Part shown: piece by piece, positions 33,892-42,723 of the stretch
How the letters are laid out: every line of letters begins with the position of its first letter
Numbering within the stretch: the first letter of the stretch is position 1
Assembly: GCA_029261815.1 (NCBI GenBank)
Contig: JAJDAQ010000059.1
Span: 46,258-110,257 of the forward strand
Direction: 5' to 3'
DNA length: 64,000 nt
Source of the DNA: Deltaproteobacteria bacterium
GTDB lineage: Bacteria; Myxococcota_A; UBA9160; UBA6930
Translations under genes and position numbers: made by a program
The notes under the pieces: generated by a model
What the model saw: only the letters and a program-made list of their open reading frames with translations
Database searches by the model: none
What the model was told of the DNA's origin: nothing

Positions 33892-34382
33892 GCGTCGAGT
33901 TCGCTCTTTCCGCCGGTCTTCCAGAAGCTGGCCGTCACCTTCATGCCCCGGATCGATGCGCGCGGGAAGATCTCTTCGTAGGTACGGAGGTAGCCCGTAT
34001 GCGCAATGCGCCAGACCTCGTCCGTGCCCTTCACATAGCGATCCTCGTAGAAGGCAGCGCCCTGGATCGTGATGTCGTAGTCCGTGTTCACGACCGTGTC
34101 TTCGAGCGCCCAGATACCCGTCGCGTCGGTCGGGCTCTGGAAGTCGATCTCCGGGTGGTGCACACGGTGGCTGGAGAGAAACCCCTCGGATGACATCGAC
34201 CCGCGCAGGAACTCCACGATCGCGTCTCGTCCCGTGTAGGAATACTTGCCGCCGCTGTAGGCCGCAGTGGCGTCCTCGATGAAGCAGCTCCCGACCTCGT
34301 CGAAGAGCTTCTGGTCGATGCAACGCATGTACTTGTACTTGAGTCGTTTGATCGCCTCGAGATCGCGCCAATCCACGTCCAT
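33888..34382 (-). CDS. SnoaL-like (NTF2-fold) protein
   Basis: A 164-residue protein with the SnoaL/NTF2-like fold found in small dehydratases, isomerases and dioxygenase beta-subunits. Motifs are DLEAIKRLKYKYMRCIDQKLFDEVGSCF (in blocks IKRLKYKYMRCIDQK and FDEVGSCF), GRDAIVEFLRG, SSHRVHHPEIDF and the ALEDTVVNTDYDITIQGAAFYEDRYVK strand pair. No catalytic assignment can be made. GGGAGA precedes the ATG. It faces the secreted gene at 34479 divergently. Confidence 0.82.
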   Translation of the reverse strand: MDVDWRDLEAIKRLKYKYMRCIDQKLFDEVGSCFIEDATAAYSGGKYSYTGRDAIVEFLRGSMSSEGFLSSHRVHHPEIDFQSPTDATGIWALEDTVVNTDYDITIQGAAFYEDRYVKGTDEVWRIAHTGYLRTYEEIFPRASIRGMKVTASFWKTGGKSELDA

Positions 34383-34478
34383 TGAGTTCTCCCTGTTCCC
34401 GGTTCGGCTGCCGAGTCTATCGCGATAGCGGCAGTCGAGGAGACGCTACGCTCGGCGACCTTGAAGGAGCCCGATTCC

Positions 34479-35351
34479 ATGAAGGCCGCTCGTTTCCTGC
34501 TCGCCCTCTTGATGTGGGTCGCCGCCAGCGCGGCTGCTGCCGAGGATCCGATCCCCCGCGCGCACCGCACACCCGACGGTGGGCCGCCCGAGGTCGTCGC
34601 GCTCTGGAACGAGGCGAATACGGCCGAAAAGGAGCGGCGTCACCTGGCCGCCGCGTCGGCGCGAGAGAAGATCCTGGCCCTCCAACCCGACCAGGTGCAC
34701 GTCCTTTGGCGCACGGCGCGGGACCTCTTGCAGGGCGTGGAGCCCCTCGTCGAGAAGAATCCGGACCGCGCCATCGAGACCCTCCAACGCGCGCGCCAGC
34801 TCGCGATCCGGGGTCGCGAGATCGACCCGGATTGTGCGGAATGCTGTTTCTATGACTTCGCGTCGGTCGCGCGAGAAGCCGCGACCGCGGGCCTGATGAG
34901 TTCACTCGGACTCGTCAAGGAAATGAAACCGGTGCTCGACGAGTGTCTGGCCAACCCCGGAAGCTGGAAGGACTCGGAGTGGCATAACGAGACTGCGTCG
35001 CTGTACTACGGCGCGTCGCAGTTCTATCGAATCACGCCGGACTCGGGCATGGTGGAATGGGTCATCGGATTCCGCGGAGATGCCGCGCTGGCACTCGACA
35101 TGGCGCGCCGCGCGGATGCGGCGGCACCGGACCGGATCGACCTCCGCACCGAACTCGCAACTGCCTTGCTCTGCGTTTCCGACCGTGACGATCGGCCCGA
35201 ACTCGCGCAGGAGGCCCGCCGAGTCGTCACCGGCTTTGACGGATTGACTTCGCGCCTCCCGACCGACGGAGACGACCGGAAGCGCGCCGAGTGGTTGCTC
35301 GAGAATCCGGGCAAGGCCTGCTCGGCCGGCCGCAACATCAAGCTGGACTGA
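34479..35351 (+). CDS. Exported TPR-like repeat protein
   Basis: A 290-residue exported protein with a signal peptide (about 1-21, MKAARFLLALLMWVAASAAAA). The mature part is alpha-helical and contains TPR-like pairs: EKERRHLAAASAREKILALQPDQ, then AIETLQRARQLAIRGREIDPD followed by CAECCFYD. Central Cys residues (CAECC) are notable. No enzyme motif is seen. AAGGAG precedes the ATG at 34479. Its 3' end overlaps the convergent LLM gene by 14 bp. Confidence 0.72.
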   Translation: MKAARFLLALLMWVAASAAAAEDPIPRAHRTPDGGPPEVVALWNEANTAEKERRHLAAASAREKILALQPDQVHVLWRTARDLLQGVEPLVEKNPDRAIETLQRARQLAIRGREIDPDCAECCFYDFASVAREAATAGLMSSLGLVKEMKPVLDECLANPGSWKDSEWHNETASLYYGASQFYRITPDSGMVEWVIGFRGDAALALDMARRADAAAPDRIDLRTELATALLCVSDRDDRPELAQEARRVVTGFDGLTSRLPTDGDDRKRAEWLLENPGKACSAGRNIKLD

Positions 35352-36288
35352 GTGCCGCCTCGAAGCCGGCCGCTTCCACCTCGGGGATGACCTCGGCCAC
35401 AAGCTGGTCGAGCTGGTGGCGAAGTGCAGACTCGCCCCGGGTGAGCGGCAACAGAACAAACTTGGATGCGCCGGCCTCGGCGTTGCGACGGATGCGCTCG
35501 ACCAGGCCTTTCGCGGTCCCCAGGTGGACAGCGCTCGACGGGTCGTCGATGCCGAGTTCTTTTGCACGCGGACCCTTGAAGCGCGCCAGGCCCGGCGGCT
35601 CGTCGTCGCCGAGGTGAAACGGAACTGTCGCGCCATAGTGATCGTGGTCGATCGGACGACCCTCGGCTTCTGACGCGGCCCGGATCGCGGCAATGACGGG
35701 GCCCAATTGATCCACTGGCATCAGACCGCCGAGCCATCCGGTCCCGAGCTTGGCCGTGCGCCGGACGGCGGCTGGGCTCGCGCCCCCGATCCAGAGGGGT
35801 AAGCGCTTCTGGACCGGCCGCGGGGAAATGGAGGCGCCCTCGTAGCGATAGAACTCGCCCGAGAAGTCGACGCTGTCCTCGCTCCAGAGCCGCGACAGCA
35901 GCGTCAACGCCTCGTTTGCGCGGCGCCCGCGACCGGCAGGATCGCGGCCGGTCGCCTTCCAGGTGGGATCGCCGTCGAATCCGACACCAAACACCGGGAG
36001 CAGGCGCCCGCCGGACAGGAAATCGATCGTGGCGCACTGCTTCGCAAGGACGAGCGGATCGCGGTAGCCCACCACGACGGCGTTCATGCCGAACTTGATC
36101 TTCTCGGTCGCCCCGGCAAGCGAGGCCATCGCCGCCATCGCTTCGAGCTGCGGTTCACCACCGACCAGACGGTCGGTCTGCCAGAACGAATCGACGCCCG
36201 CAGCCTCACATCTCTGGGCGAAGTCGAAGTACTGGCGCGCTTGTTCGAACGCAAAACTCGCGATCCCGATTCCACAGCGGATGGCCAT
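35338..36288 (-). CDS. LLM-class F420-dependent oxidoreductase
   Basis: A 316-residue luciferase-like oxidoreductase, a different subgroup from the gene at 30707. It begins IRCGIGIASFAFEQARQYFDFAQ, then VDSFWQTDRLVGGEPQLE, KIKFGMNAVVVGYRDPLVLAKQ, IDFLSGGRLLPVFGVGFDGD and LPLWIGGASPAAVRRTAKLGTGWLGG, a set typical of F420-dependent TIGR03619-type proteins. Substrate unknown. The start is ATG 36288 or 36300; neither has a clear ribosome-binding site. It diverges from a SnoaL-like gene. Confidence 0.85.
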   Translation of the reverse strand: MAIRCGIGIASFAFEQARQYFDFAQRCEAAGVDSFWQTDRLVGGEPQLEAMAAMASLAGATEKIKFGMNAVVVGYRDPLVLAKQCATIDFLSGGRLLPVFGVGFDGDPTWKATGRDPAGRGRRANEALTLLSRLWSEDSVDFSGEFYRYEGASISPRPVQKRLPLWIGGASPAAVRRTAKLGTGWLGGLMPVDQLGPVIAAIRAASEAEGRPIDHDHYGATVPFHLGDDEPPGLARFKGPRAKELGIDDPSSAVHLGTAKGLVERIRRNAEAGASKFVLLPLTRGESALRHQLDQLVAEVIPEVEAAGFEAALSPA

Positions 36289-36347
36289 GGGGCGGAGCAT
36301 AGCCCCATCGCCCGCACTAGACTGGAGCCGCATCGACGGAGGACCCC

Positions 36348-36827
36348 ATGGGCCAGTACAAACGCGAAGAGATCCTGGAAGCATTCGAGGCCTACAAGGT
36401 GGCGCGCGACGAAGCCTCTCGTTCGGGCGACTGGAGTATCTGGGCGCGGCTCTTCACCGACGACGCGCACTACATCGAACACGCCTACGGCGAGATCCAC
36501 GGCCGCGAAGCGATCGAGAAGTGGATCGTCGACGTGATGGCGCCCTTCCCGACCATGACCTTTCCGCAGGATTGGTGGGTCATCGACGAAGCCAACGCCG
36601 CCGTGGTCTTCTGCTGCCAGAACACATTCCCAGAACCGTTGCGCGAGGACGGGGCGCCCTACGCATTCCCGAACTGGACCCGGCTCGAGTATGCCGGCGG
36701 CGGCAAGTGGAAGTCGGAAGAGGACATCTACAACCCAAAGCGCGACGCCCCGCAGGTCTTCAAGGACTGGGTCCGTGCCGGCGGCTCGCTTGAAAGTGGC
36801 GAACGCGTCCACATGGTTCACCGCTAG
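36348..36827 (+). CDS. SnoaL-like (NTF2-fold) protein
   Basis: A 159-residue NTF2-like protein, distinct from the one at 33888. Features include EEILEAFEAYKVARDEASRS, the acidic loop WARLFTDDAHYIEHAYGEIHGREAIEKWI (in blocks RLFTDDAHYIEHAYG and GREAIEKWI), a strand AAVVFCCQNTFPEP and NWTRLEYAGGGKWKSEEDIYNP. It may act on a small hydrophobic ligand. GGAGGA lies 4 nt before the ATG, a strong start. The next gene is a thiolase 128 bp further on; the gap holds a 7-bp GGCCCCT hairpin at 36840-36864 that may end this transcript. Confidence 0.82.
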   Translation: MGQYKREEILEAFEAYKVARDEASRSGDWSIWARLFTDDAHYIEHAYGEIHGREAIEKWIVDVMAPFPTMTFPQDWWVIDEANAAVVFCCQNTFPEPLREDGAPYAFPNWTRLEYAGGGKWKSEEDIYNPKRDAPQVFKDWVRAGGSLESGERVHMVHR

Positions 36828-36955
36828 AAGGGCGATTCGGGCCCCTCTGCACCCTTCAGGGGCCAAAGGGAGCCGATCCGCTACGATGCGGCCGCACGCC
36901 CAAACCCAGCCGGGACGCCACGACCACCGGTCGGCGACCGGACCGGAGGATCCCC

Positions 36956-38131
36956 ATGGGAGACGTCTACATCGTTGAAGCCGCTCGCTCGCCCCTCGGC
37001 AAGCGTCGCGGTGGTCTTTCCACCATGCATGCGGGCGACCTGCTCGGACACGTGCTGAAGGCCGCAGTCGACCGCTCGGGTCTGAAGGGCAGCGACATCG
37101 ATCAGCTGGTCGGCGGTTGCGTTTCCCAGGTCGGCGAACAGTCGTACAACATCGCGCGCACGGCCTGGCTATCGGCCGGGCTCCCGCTCGAAACGCCGGC
37201 GACCACGGTCGACGCCCAATGCGGATCGTCGCAGCAGGCCAGCACCCTCGCTGCCGGCCTCGTCGGCTCCGGTCTCGAGGACATCGTCATCTCATGTGGC
37301 GTCGAAATGATGAGCCGCGTTCCGCTGGGTGCGAACTTCGGCGACAAGTCGCTCGGACGCCCGGTGCCGAAGAGCTATTTCGAACACTATGCGTTCAACA
37401 GCCAGTTCCAGGGCGCCGAGATGATCGCCAAGGAATACGGGATCACCCGCGACGACACCGACGCATTTGGATTGCGCAGCCAGACCCTCGCAAAGCAGGC
37501 CTGGGACGAAGGGCGCTTCGAACGGGAAGTCGTCGGCGTTGACGCACCGCTCGTGGACGAAGATGGAAAGCCCACGGGCGAGACGATGCACGTGGCACGC
37601 GACGAGGGTCTGCGCGACACCACGCCGGAAGCGCTCGCGAGCCTGAAGGCCGTCATGGAGGACGGCGTCCACACCGCCGGAACCTCCTCGCAGATTACCG
37701 ATGGCGCCTCAGCCGTCGTCTTTGCGTCTGAGGATGCGGTCAAACGACACGGGCTGAAAGCGCGCGCGCGCATCGTCGACAGCACCATTGTGGGCGTCGA
37801 CCCCGAGACCATGCTGAAGGGACCGATTCCGGCGACCCAGAAGGTATTGAAGCGCTCGGGCCTCAAGATCGAGGACATGGACACCTACGAGGTGAACGAA
37901 GCCTTCGCCAGCGTCGTTCTTGCCTGGCAGAAAGCGTGCGGCCCCGTCGTCGAACGGGTCAACCCGAATGGGGGCGCGATCGCGATCGGTCACCCGACCG
38001 GCGCGACCGGAGACCGGCTCATCACGACGGCACTTCACGAACTGGAGCGCACTGGCGGTCGTTACGGACTCATCAGCATGTGCTGTGGCGGCGGACTCGG
38101 AACCGGCACCATCATCGAACGACTCGACTGA
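36956..38131 (+). CDS. Thiolase (acetyl-CoA acetyltransferase family)
   Basis: A 391-residue thiolase that makes or cleaves beta-ketoacyl-CoA. The nucleophile is Cys89 in TTVDAQCGSSQQA; later motifs are NEAFASV, the His in GGAIAIGHPTGATGD and the second Cys in SMCCGGGLGTGTIIE. The sequence SPLGKRRGGLSTMHAGDLLG is typical of FadA5-like thiolases acting on branched or steroid side chains, which is a guess for substrate. GGAGGA precedes the ATG. The DUF5916 gene begins 22 bp later, so the two may be co-transcribed. Confidence 0.92.
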   Translation: MGDVYIVEAARSPLGKRRGGLSTMHAGDLLGHVLKAAVDRSGLKGSDIDQLVGGCVSQVGEQSYNIARTAWLSAGLPLETPATTVDAQCGSSQQASTLAAGLVGSGLEDIVISCGVEMMSRVPLGANFGDKSLGRPVPKSYFEHYAFNSQFQGAEMIAKEYGITRDDTDAFGLRSQTLAKQAWDEGRFEREVVGVDAPLVDEDGKPTGETMHVARDEGLRDTTPEALASLKAVMEDGVHTAGTSSQITDGASAVVFASEDAVKRHGLKARARIVDSTIVGVDPETMLKGPIPATQKVLKRSGLKIEDMDTYEVNEAFASVVLAWQKACGPVVERVNPNGGAIAIGHPTGATGDRLITTALHELERTGGRYGLISMCCGGGLGTGTIIERLD

Positions 38132-38153
38132 GGGCTGCGGCCTCGAGGAACGC

Positions 38154-40379
38154 ATGAGTCGCCGCGGAATGCAGCGAGCGGCGGCGTACGCCGCCGCGCT
38201 CATCGGCTTTGCCGCATTCGGCGCACCACCGGCCGGCGCCGAACCCGAAATGTCACCGTCGGTCGAGGTGTACCGACGCGCCGAAGACGTCCCTCGTCCT
38301 TTGATCGATGGCGCCCTCGACGACCCGATCTGGCAGCATGCTGCGCGAATCGATCAGTTCGTGCAGCTCGAACCCGAGGTCGGCGCCGAACCGACCGAGC
38401 GTACCGTCGCGTTCCTCGCCTACGACACGGACACGTTGTACATCGCGGTTCGCGCCTACGACAGCGAACCGGAGAAGATCCAGGCATTCACGATGCGGCG
38501 CGACAACAGTACGCGCCTCGACGACCGCGTCGCGATCATCCTCGACACCTTCCACGATCACCGCAATTCGTACTGGTTTACGACGAACCCGAACAGCTCG
38601 CGTCAGGACGCGATCGTCGAGAACGGCACGCGCTTCCGCGAAGCCTGGGACACGATCTGGGACGCCCGCGCGCAGGTGGACGACGAGGGCTGGACGGCCG
38701 AGTTCGAGATTCCGTTCAAGTCCGTTTCGTTCGATCCCCAGAACGACACCTGGGGTTTCAATCTCGTGCGGAGCATCAACCGCAAGAACGAGGAGATCCG
38801 CTGGTCCAACTGGGTGCTCGGAACCTTTCCGATGGATGTCAGTCGTGCCGGTACCCTCACGGGCCTCCGTGGCATGGATCAGGGCCTGGGCCTCGACGTG
38901 ATCCCGACGGGCGCGCTCTCGGTCTTCGACGACCGGGTGAGCGGCCGCGAATTCGTCAAGGGTGACCCATCCCTAGACGTCTTCTACAAGGTCACGCCCT
39001 CGGTCACGGCGGCACTGACGGTCAACACCGACTTCTCCGACGCTCCGGTGGACGAACGCCAGATCAATCTCGACCGCTTCGCACTCTTCTTCCCGGAGAC
39101 GCGCGACTTCTTCCTGCAGGATGCCGGCATCTTCGACTTCGGCGGCATCGTGCCCTCCGGTCCTTCATCTTCATTCTCGTTCAAGAACCCGAACGGGCTG
39201 CCATTCTTCTCGCGCCGCATCGGAATCGCCGGAAACGACATCGTCGAGCTGCGAGGCGGGCTGAAGGCCACTGGCCGCGTCGACGATCTGAACTTTGGCG
39301 TGATGAACGTCCAGATGGGCGGATTCACCGATGAAGACGGTGAGCGCATCGCGGGGAAGAACCTGAGCGTCGCGCGGGCCAAGTGGAACGTGGGCGATGA
39401 GTCGTTCATTGGCTTCATTGCCACCCACGGCGACCCCGGAACGAACAGTTCGAACTCCACGTACGGCATCGATGCGCGGCTTCGGACCAGTCGCTTCATG
39501 GGAGACCTGATCGCGCAGTTCGACGCTTGGCTGCTCAAGTCGGATACGCCCGGCGTCTCCGGCGACGACGAATCCGTCGGCTTCATGTTCGAGCTACCCA
39601 ACGATGAGTGGAATGGACGGGTCGGATTCAAGCGGATCGGCGCCGACTACAACCCGGCGATCGGCTTCGTCAACCGGACCGACATCCACGAGTACATCGG
39701 CGAACTCCGACGACGCTGGCGCACCGGCGGCGAAACCATCCGGTATTGGGAACTCGCCAACCGGAGCCGCTTGATCACCAACACGGACGGACAACTCGAA
39801 ACCATCGAGTCGATCTTCACCTACGAACTCACGGGCACGCTCGGTGACTTCATGGCGATCCAGGCACAGACACAGACCGAGCGCCTGTTCGAGGCGTTCG
39901 AGATCTCCGAAGGCGTGGTCATCGAGCCGGGCCGTTACAACTGGGCGCGCGGAATCATCACCATTGGCACGTCTGAAAGACGCCCCTTCTCGGCCCGGGT
40001 CACGGCGTCGTGGGGCACGTTCTTCTCGGGGACCAACAAGCGCGTGTCCACCGAGATCGGCTGGCGGCCGTCGAAACACTTCCAGACCGAGATCAACTAC
40101 ACCCAGAACCAGATCCAGCTCGAAACTGGCGAGTTCACGACGCGCCTCTTGCGCTGGAACATCGACGTCGTCTTTTCGCCCGACCTCTCCTGGGAAACCC
40201 TGCTCCAGTGGGACCGCGCCAGCGAGAACCTGGGCTGGAACAGCCGTCTGCGCTGGGTAGTTCGGGAGGGCGAGGAAATCATCCTCGTCTGGAACCAAGG
40301 CATCGACACGACGAATCACGACTACCGCGCGACGACGATGCAGTGGACGGGGAAGATCCGCTGGACGTTCCGGTTCTGA
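38154..40379 (+). CDS. DUF5916 outer-membrane barrel protein with N-terminal CBM9-like domain
   Basis: A 741-residue exported protein. A signal peptide (about 1-30) is followed by a CBM9-like beta-sandwich (about 45-220: LIDGALDDPIWQHAARIDQF, VAFLAYDTDTLYIAVRAYDSEP, WTAEFEIPFKSVSFDP) and a DUF5916 beta-barrel (about 225-741) with RFALFFPETRDFFLQDAGIFDFGG and terminal Phe (RWTFRF). Homologues are linked to uptake or surface display of carbohydrates or peptides, but no function is established. ATG at 38154 follows GAGGAA; earlier in-frame codons lie within the thiolase gene. Confidence 0.87.
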   Translation: MSRRGMQRAAAYAAALIGFAAFGAPPAGAEPEMSPSVEVYRRAEDVPRPLIDGALDDPIWQHAARIDQFVQLEPEVGAEPTERTVAFLAYDTDTLYIAVRAYDSEPEKIQAFTMRRDNSTRLDDRVAIILDTFHDHRNSYWFTTNPNSSRQDAIVENGTRFREAWDTIWDARAQVDDEGWTAEFEIPFKSVSFDPQNDTWGFNLVRSINRKNEEIRWSNWVLGTFPMDVSRAGTLTGLRGMDQGLGLDVIPTGALSVFDDRVSGREFVKGDPSLDVFYKVTPSVTAALTVNTDFSDAPVDERQINLDRFALFFPETRDFFLQDAGIFDFGGIVPSGPSSSFSFKNPNGLPFFSRRIGIAGNDIVELRGGLKATGRVDDLNFGVMNVQMGGFTDEDGERIAGKNLSVARAKWNVGDESFIGFIATHGDPGTNSSNSTYGIDARLRTSRFMGDLIAQFDAWLLKSDTPGVSGDDESVGFMFELPNDEWNGRVGFKRIGADYNPAIGFVNRTDIHEYIGELRRRWRTGGETIRYWELANRSRLITNTDGQLETIESIFTYELTGTLGDFMAIQAQTQTERLFEAFEISEGVVIEPGRYNWARGIITIGTSERRPFSARVTASWGTFFSGTNKRVSTEIGWRPSKHFQTEINYTQNQIQLETGEFTTRLLRWNIDVVFSPDLSWETLLQWDRASENLGWNSRLRWVVREGEEIILVWNQGIDTTNHDYRATTMQWTGKIRWTFRF

Positions 40380-40386
40380 CGGCCGC

Positions 40387-40758
40387 CTAGCCGGCGATGA
40401 CGCGCCAGAGCGGCGGTCCCAGGACCAGGAAGCCGACGACCGCAGCCCCGATGGCGGCGAACAGGACAGCGCCCGCGGCCGCGTCCTTGGCTCTCGCGAT
40501 CTTCGGGTCGGTCTCTGACGACACCCTGTCCGAGAGCGCCTCGATCGACGTATTGATCGCTTCGGCCGTGAATACGAGGGCCACGGCAAAGACGACAAGG
40601 GCCACACCCGCTATCGGGACGCGTAGCCACAGACAAAGGCCGCCCACCGCGACCGCCGCGGCCGCGTGGATGCGCGCGTTCGGTTCGCTCCGGAACATTG
40701 TCGCGATCCCGGCAAGTGCCGGCCGGAAGCTCGCAAACCGGTCTCTCAGCCGGCTCAC
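40387..40758 (-). CDS. dgkA: Diacylglycerol kinase DgkA
   Basis: Small membrane enzyme that recycles diacylglycerol to phosphatidic acid. The 123 residues hold three membrane segments and the DgkA signature VFTAEAINTSIEALSDRV, then DPKIARAKDAAAGAVL with catalytic-site Glu and Lys/Asp residues. The start is judged to be GTG at 40758: it overlaps the mobA stop as GTGA and has AAGGA upstream, whereas an ATG at 40785 would lie deep inside mobA. It ends 7 bp from the convergent DUF5916 gene. It is the last gene of the moeA-mobA-dgkA unit. Confidence 0.92.
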   Translation of the reverse strand: MSRLRDRFASFRPALAGIATMFRSEPNARIHAAAAVAVGGLCLWLRVPIAGVALVVFAVALVFTAEAINTSIEALSDRVSSETDPKIARAKDAAAGAVLFAAIGAAVVGFLVLGPPLWRVIAG

Positions 40759-41345
40759 GACGGGTCCTTCTGGAATGCGGCCCATTCTTCCGGCGTATTC
40801 ACGTTCGCGAGGGCGGCGCGGCCGTCCACCCGGTCCAGGTCATCGCCTTCGAGCCAAGTCACCCGCACGGCGTCGAGTACGCCCCGAATGGCGTGGTCAC
40901 CGGCTTCCCAGAGCGCACGCGCCACGGGCTGAACCGCTGCGGTCCGGTAGAGCGCGCACAAGGGCTGGGGCCGAGGAGTTCGTGGGACGACGGCGTCGGT
41001 GTCGTCGGACCGAAGGGCCACAAGCCCGAGGACGAGTTCGGCCGACAGCGCAGGCATGTCGGTTGCGGCCACAAGCACCCAGGGCGCCGCGGCACTTTCG
41101 ACTGCGGCCACGATGCCGCGTAGCGAGGACTGCTCTCCCTCGGGATCCCGCACCGACCGGCCGACCGCGTCCGCCGGCGGGGTCCCGCCGACCAATAGGA
41201 CCTCTTCGAAGCAGCGACCGAGAAGTGCGGCCTGCCGTGTCGCAAGCGCCTGGCCGTCCTGAACGAGGCGGGCCTTGTCCTGTCCCATGCGACGAGATTC
41301 TCCGCCTAGCAATACGGCGCCCGTCACGTCGGCGAACAACGTCAT
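40755..41345 (-). CDS. mobA: Molybdenum cofactor guanylyltransferase MobA
   Basis: Attaches GMP to molybdopterin to form the bis-MGD cofactor. The 196-residue nucleotidyltransferase has the signature VLLGGESRRMGQDKARL, VLVAATDMPALSAE (metal-binding Asp) and DAVVPRTPRPQPLCALYR. Its start overlaps the moeA stop by 4 bp. The co-encoded MsrP uses plain molybdopterin, so MobA implies other bis-MGD enzymes elsewhere in the genome. Confidence 0.93.
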   Translation of the reverse strand: MTLFADVTGAVLLGGESRRMGQDKARLVQDGQALATRQAALLGRCFEEVLLVGGTPPADAVGRSVRDPEGEQSSLRGIVAAVESAAAPWVLVAATDMPALSAELVLGLVALRSDDTDAVVPRTPRPQPLCALYRTAAVQPVARALWEAGDHAIRGVLDAVRVTWLEGDDLDRVDGRAALANVNTPEEWAAFQKDPS

Positions 41346-42595
41346 GCCGGCGCTTCGCGGGAAAGCCAGTCAGCGTCCAGGAGCTGCACGTCCACGAGAC
41401 TTCCTGCCGCGATCTCTTCCGCGTCGGCGGCGAAAACGAGGAGGCCCTGCGCCAACGTCATCGAGCGCAGAACGCCTGAACTCTGATTGCCTGTCGGTGT
41501 CGCCCGGATCTCGTCTCCTCGACGCTCGAGACCGACGCGAACGAAATGCAAGCGGCCGGGCTTCTTCATCAGCGTCTCCGCCAGGGTCGCGCGGAGCGTT
41601 GGCCGGAACACCTTCGTGTGCCCGGCCATCCGGCGCAGCACCGGGCGAACGAACTGATCGAAGGTGACCATGGCCGAGACCGGATTTCCGGGGAGCCCAA
41701 ACACCAGCGGCCCGCGACCGTCCGGAAACCGTCCGAACGCGATCGGGTAGCCGGGCTTCATGTTCACTCCCCAGAAGACGAGTGGGCACCCCAGCTTTTC
41801 GAGCACCGGACGGACGTGGTCATGGTCCCCGACGGAGACGCCTGCGGAGCTCACGAGCAGGTCGGCTTCGAGTCCGGCCCGAAGCAGTCGTTCGAGGTCT
41901 TCGGGCGTGTCCCGCGCGATTCCCAGATTGGTCGGAATCGCCCCGGCCTCGATGCACTGGGCCGAAATCGAGTACGCGTTGGACGAAACGATGCGACCGC
42001 CTGAAGGATCCCGATCGGGTTCGACCAGTTCGTTCCCGCCGGACAGGACGGCGACGCGCGGGCGGCGATGCACCGCGACCAGCGTGCGCCCCAGGGACGC
42101 CAACATCCCGATGTGCCCCGGCTGGAGGACCGCACCGACAGCCAGGACTTCGTCGCCAGCGCACACGTCTTCGCCGGCATCCCGAATATGGTCGCGCAGC
42201 GGCGGATCGACGTGAACCCGAACCGACGTGTCGAGTCCCTCGGTGTCTTCCTGACGTACGACGGTGTCTGCACCGTCAGGCACCGGTGCACCGGTAAAGA
42301 TCCGCGCGGCTTCGCCGGGCGCCAGCGCTCGCGGTGCCTGGCCACCAGCCGCGACCTCGAAAACCACTCGAAGTTCGACCGGTGCAGTATTCGAAGCGCC
42401 CGTGAGATCCCCGCGGCGGACCGCGTAGCCGTCCATGGCCGAGCAATCGGCCGGTGGCAGCGTCCGAGACGACATTACGGGCTCTGCGAGCACGCGACCC
42501 AGCGCCTCTGTCAGCGCGATCGTCTCGGTCGGAAGCGCCCGCGCGGCGTCCAGTACGGTGCGTTGGGCCGCGGTCACTTCGATCCCGGTCTTCAT
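41342..42595 (-). CDS. moeA: Molybdopterin molybdenumtransferase MoeA
   Basis: Inserts molybdate into adenylated molybdopterin. The 417-residue protein has the family order: N-terminal linker, LPPADCSAMDGYAVR, IFTGAPVPDGADTVVRQED, VAVLSGGNELVEP, SSAGVSVGDHDHVRPVLE (molybdopterin binding) and VFGLPGNPVSAMVTFDQFVRP, then the C-terminal beta-barrel. ATG at 42595 is the natural homologous start. It heads the moeA-mobA-dgkA operon and diverges from dus; the 128-bp gap holds a dyad at 42674-42692. Confidence 0.94.
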   Translation of the reverse strand: MKTGIEVTAAQRTVLDAARALPTETIALTEALGRVLAEPVMSSRTLPPADCSAMDGYAVRRGDLTGASNTAPVELRVVFEVAAGGQAPRALAPGEAARIFTGAPVPDGADTVVRQEDTEGLDTSVRVHVDPPLRDHIRDAGEDVCAGDEVLAVGAVLQPGHIGMLASLGRTLVAVHRRPRVAVLSGGNELVEPDRDPSGGRIVSSNAYSISAQCIEAGAIPTNLGIARDTPEDLERLLRAGLEADLLVSSAGVSVGDHDHVRPVLEKLGCPLVFWGVNMKPGYPIAFGRFPDGRGPLVFGLPGNPVSAMVTFDQFVRPVLRRMAGHTKVFRPTLRATLAETLMKKPGRLHFVRVGLERRGDEIRATPTGNQSSGVLRSMTLAQGLLVFAADAEEIAAGSLVDVQLLDADWLSREAPA

Positions 42596-42673
42596 GGCGG
42601 CACGGTACCTCCCGCAGGCGCAGGGCGGAAGACGCATCCGCTCGGGAGTGCCCGGAGGCGGACGCAGAGAAAT

Positions 42674-42692
42674 CTGCCTAAAATGCAGGCAG
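42674..42692. promoter_or_regulatory. Dyad between moeA and dus
   Basis: CTGCCT and AGGCAG form a 6-bp dyad around a 7-bp centre in the divergent promoter region. A TAAAAT -10-like hexamer (42679-42684, plus strand) overlaps it, 40 bp before the dus start, but no matching -35 is seen. It could be an operator or a short RNA hairpin. Confidence 0.35.
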
Positions 42693-42723
42693 CGATTCTG
42701 ATTTCCCTTGGAGTTTCGCACCC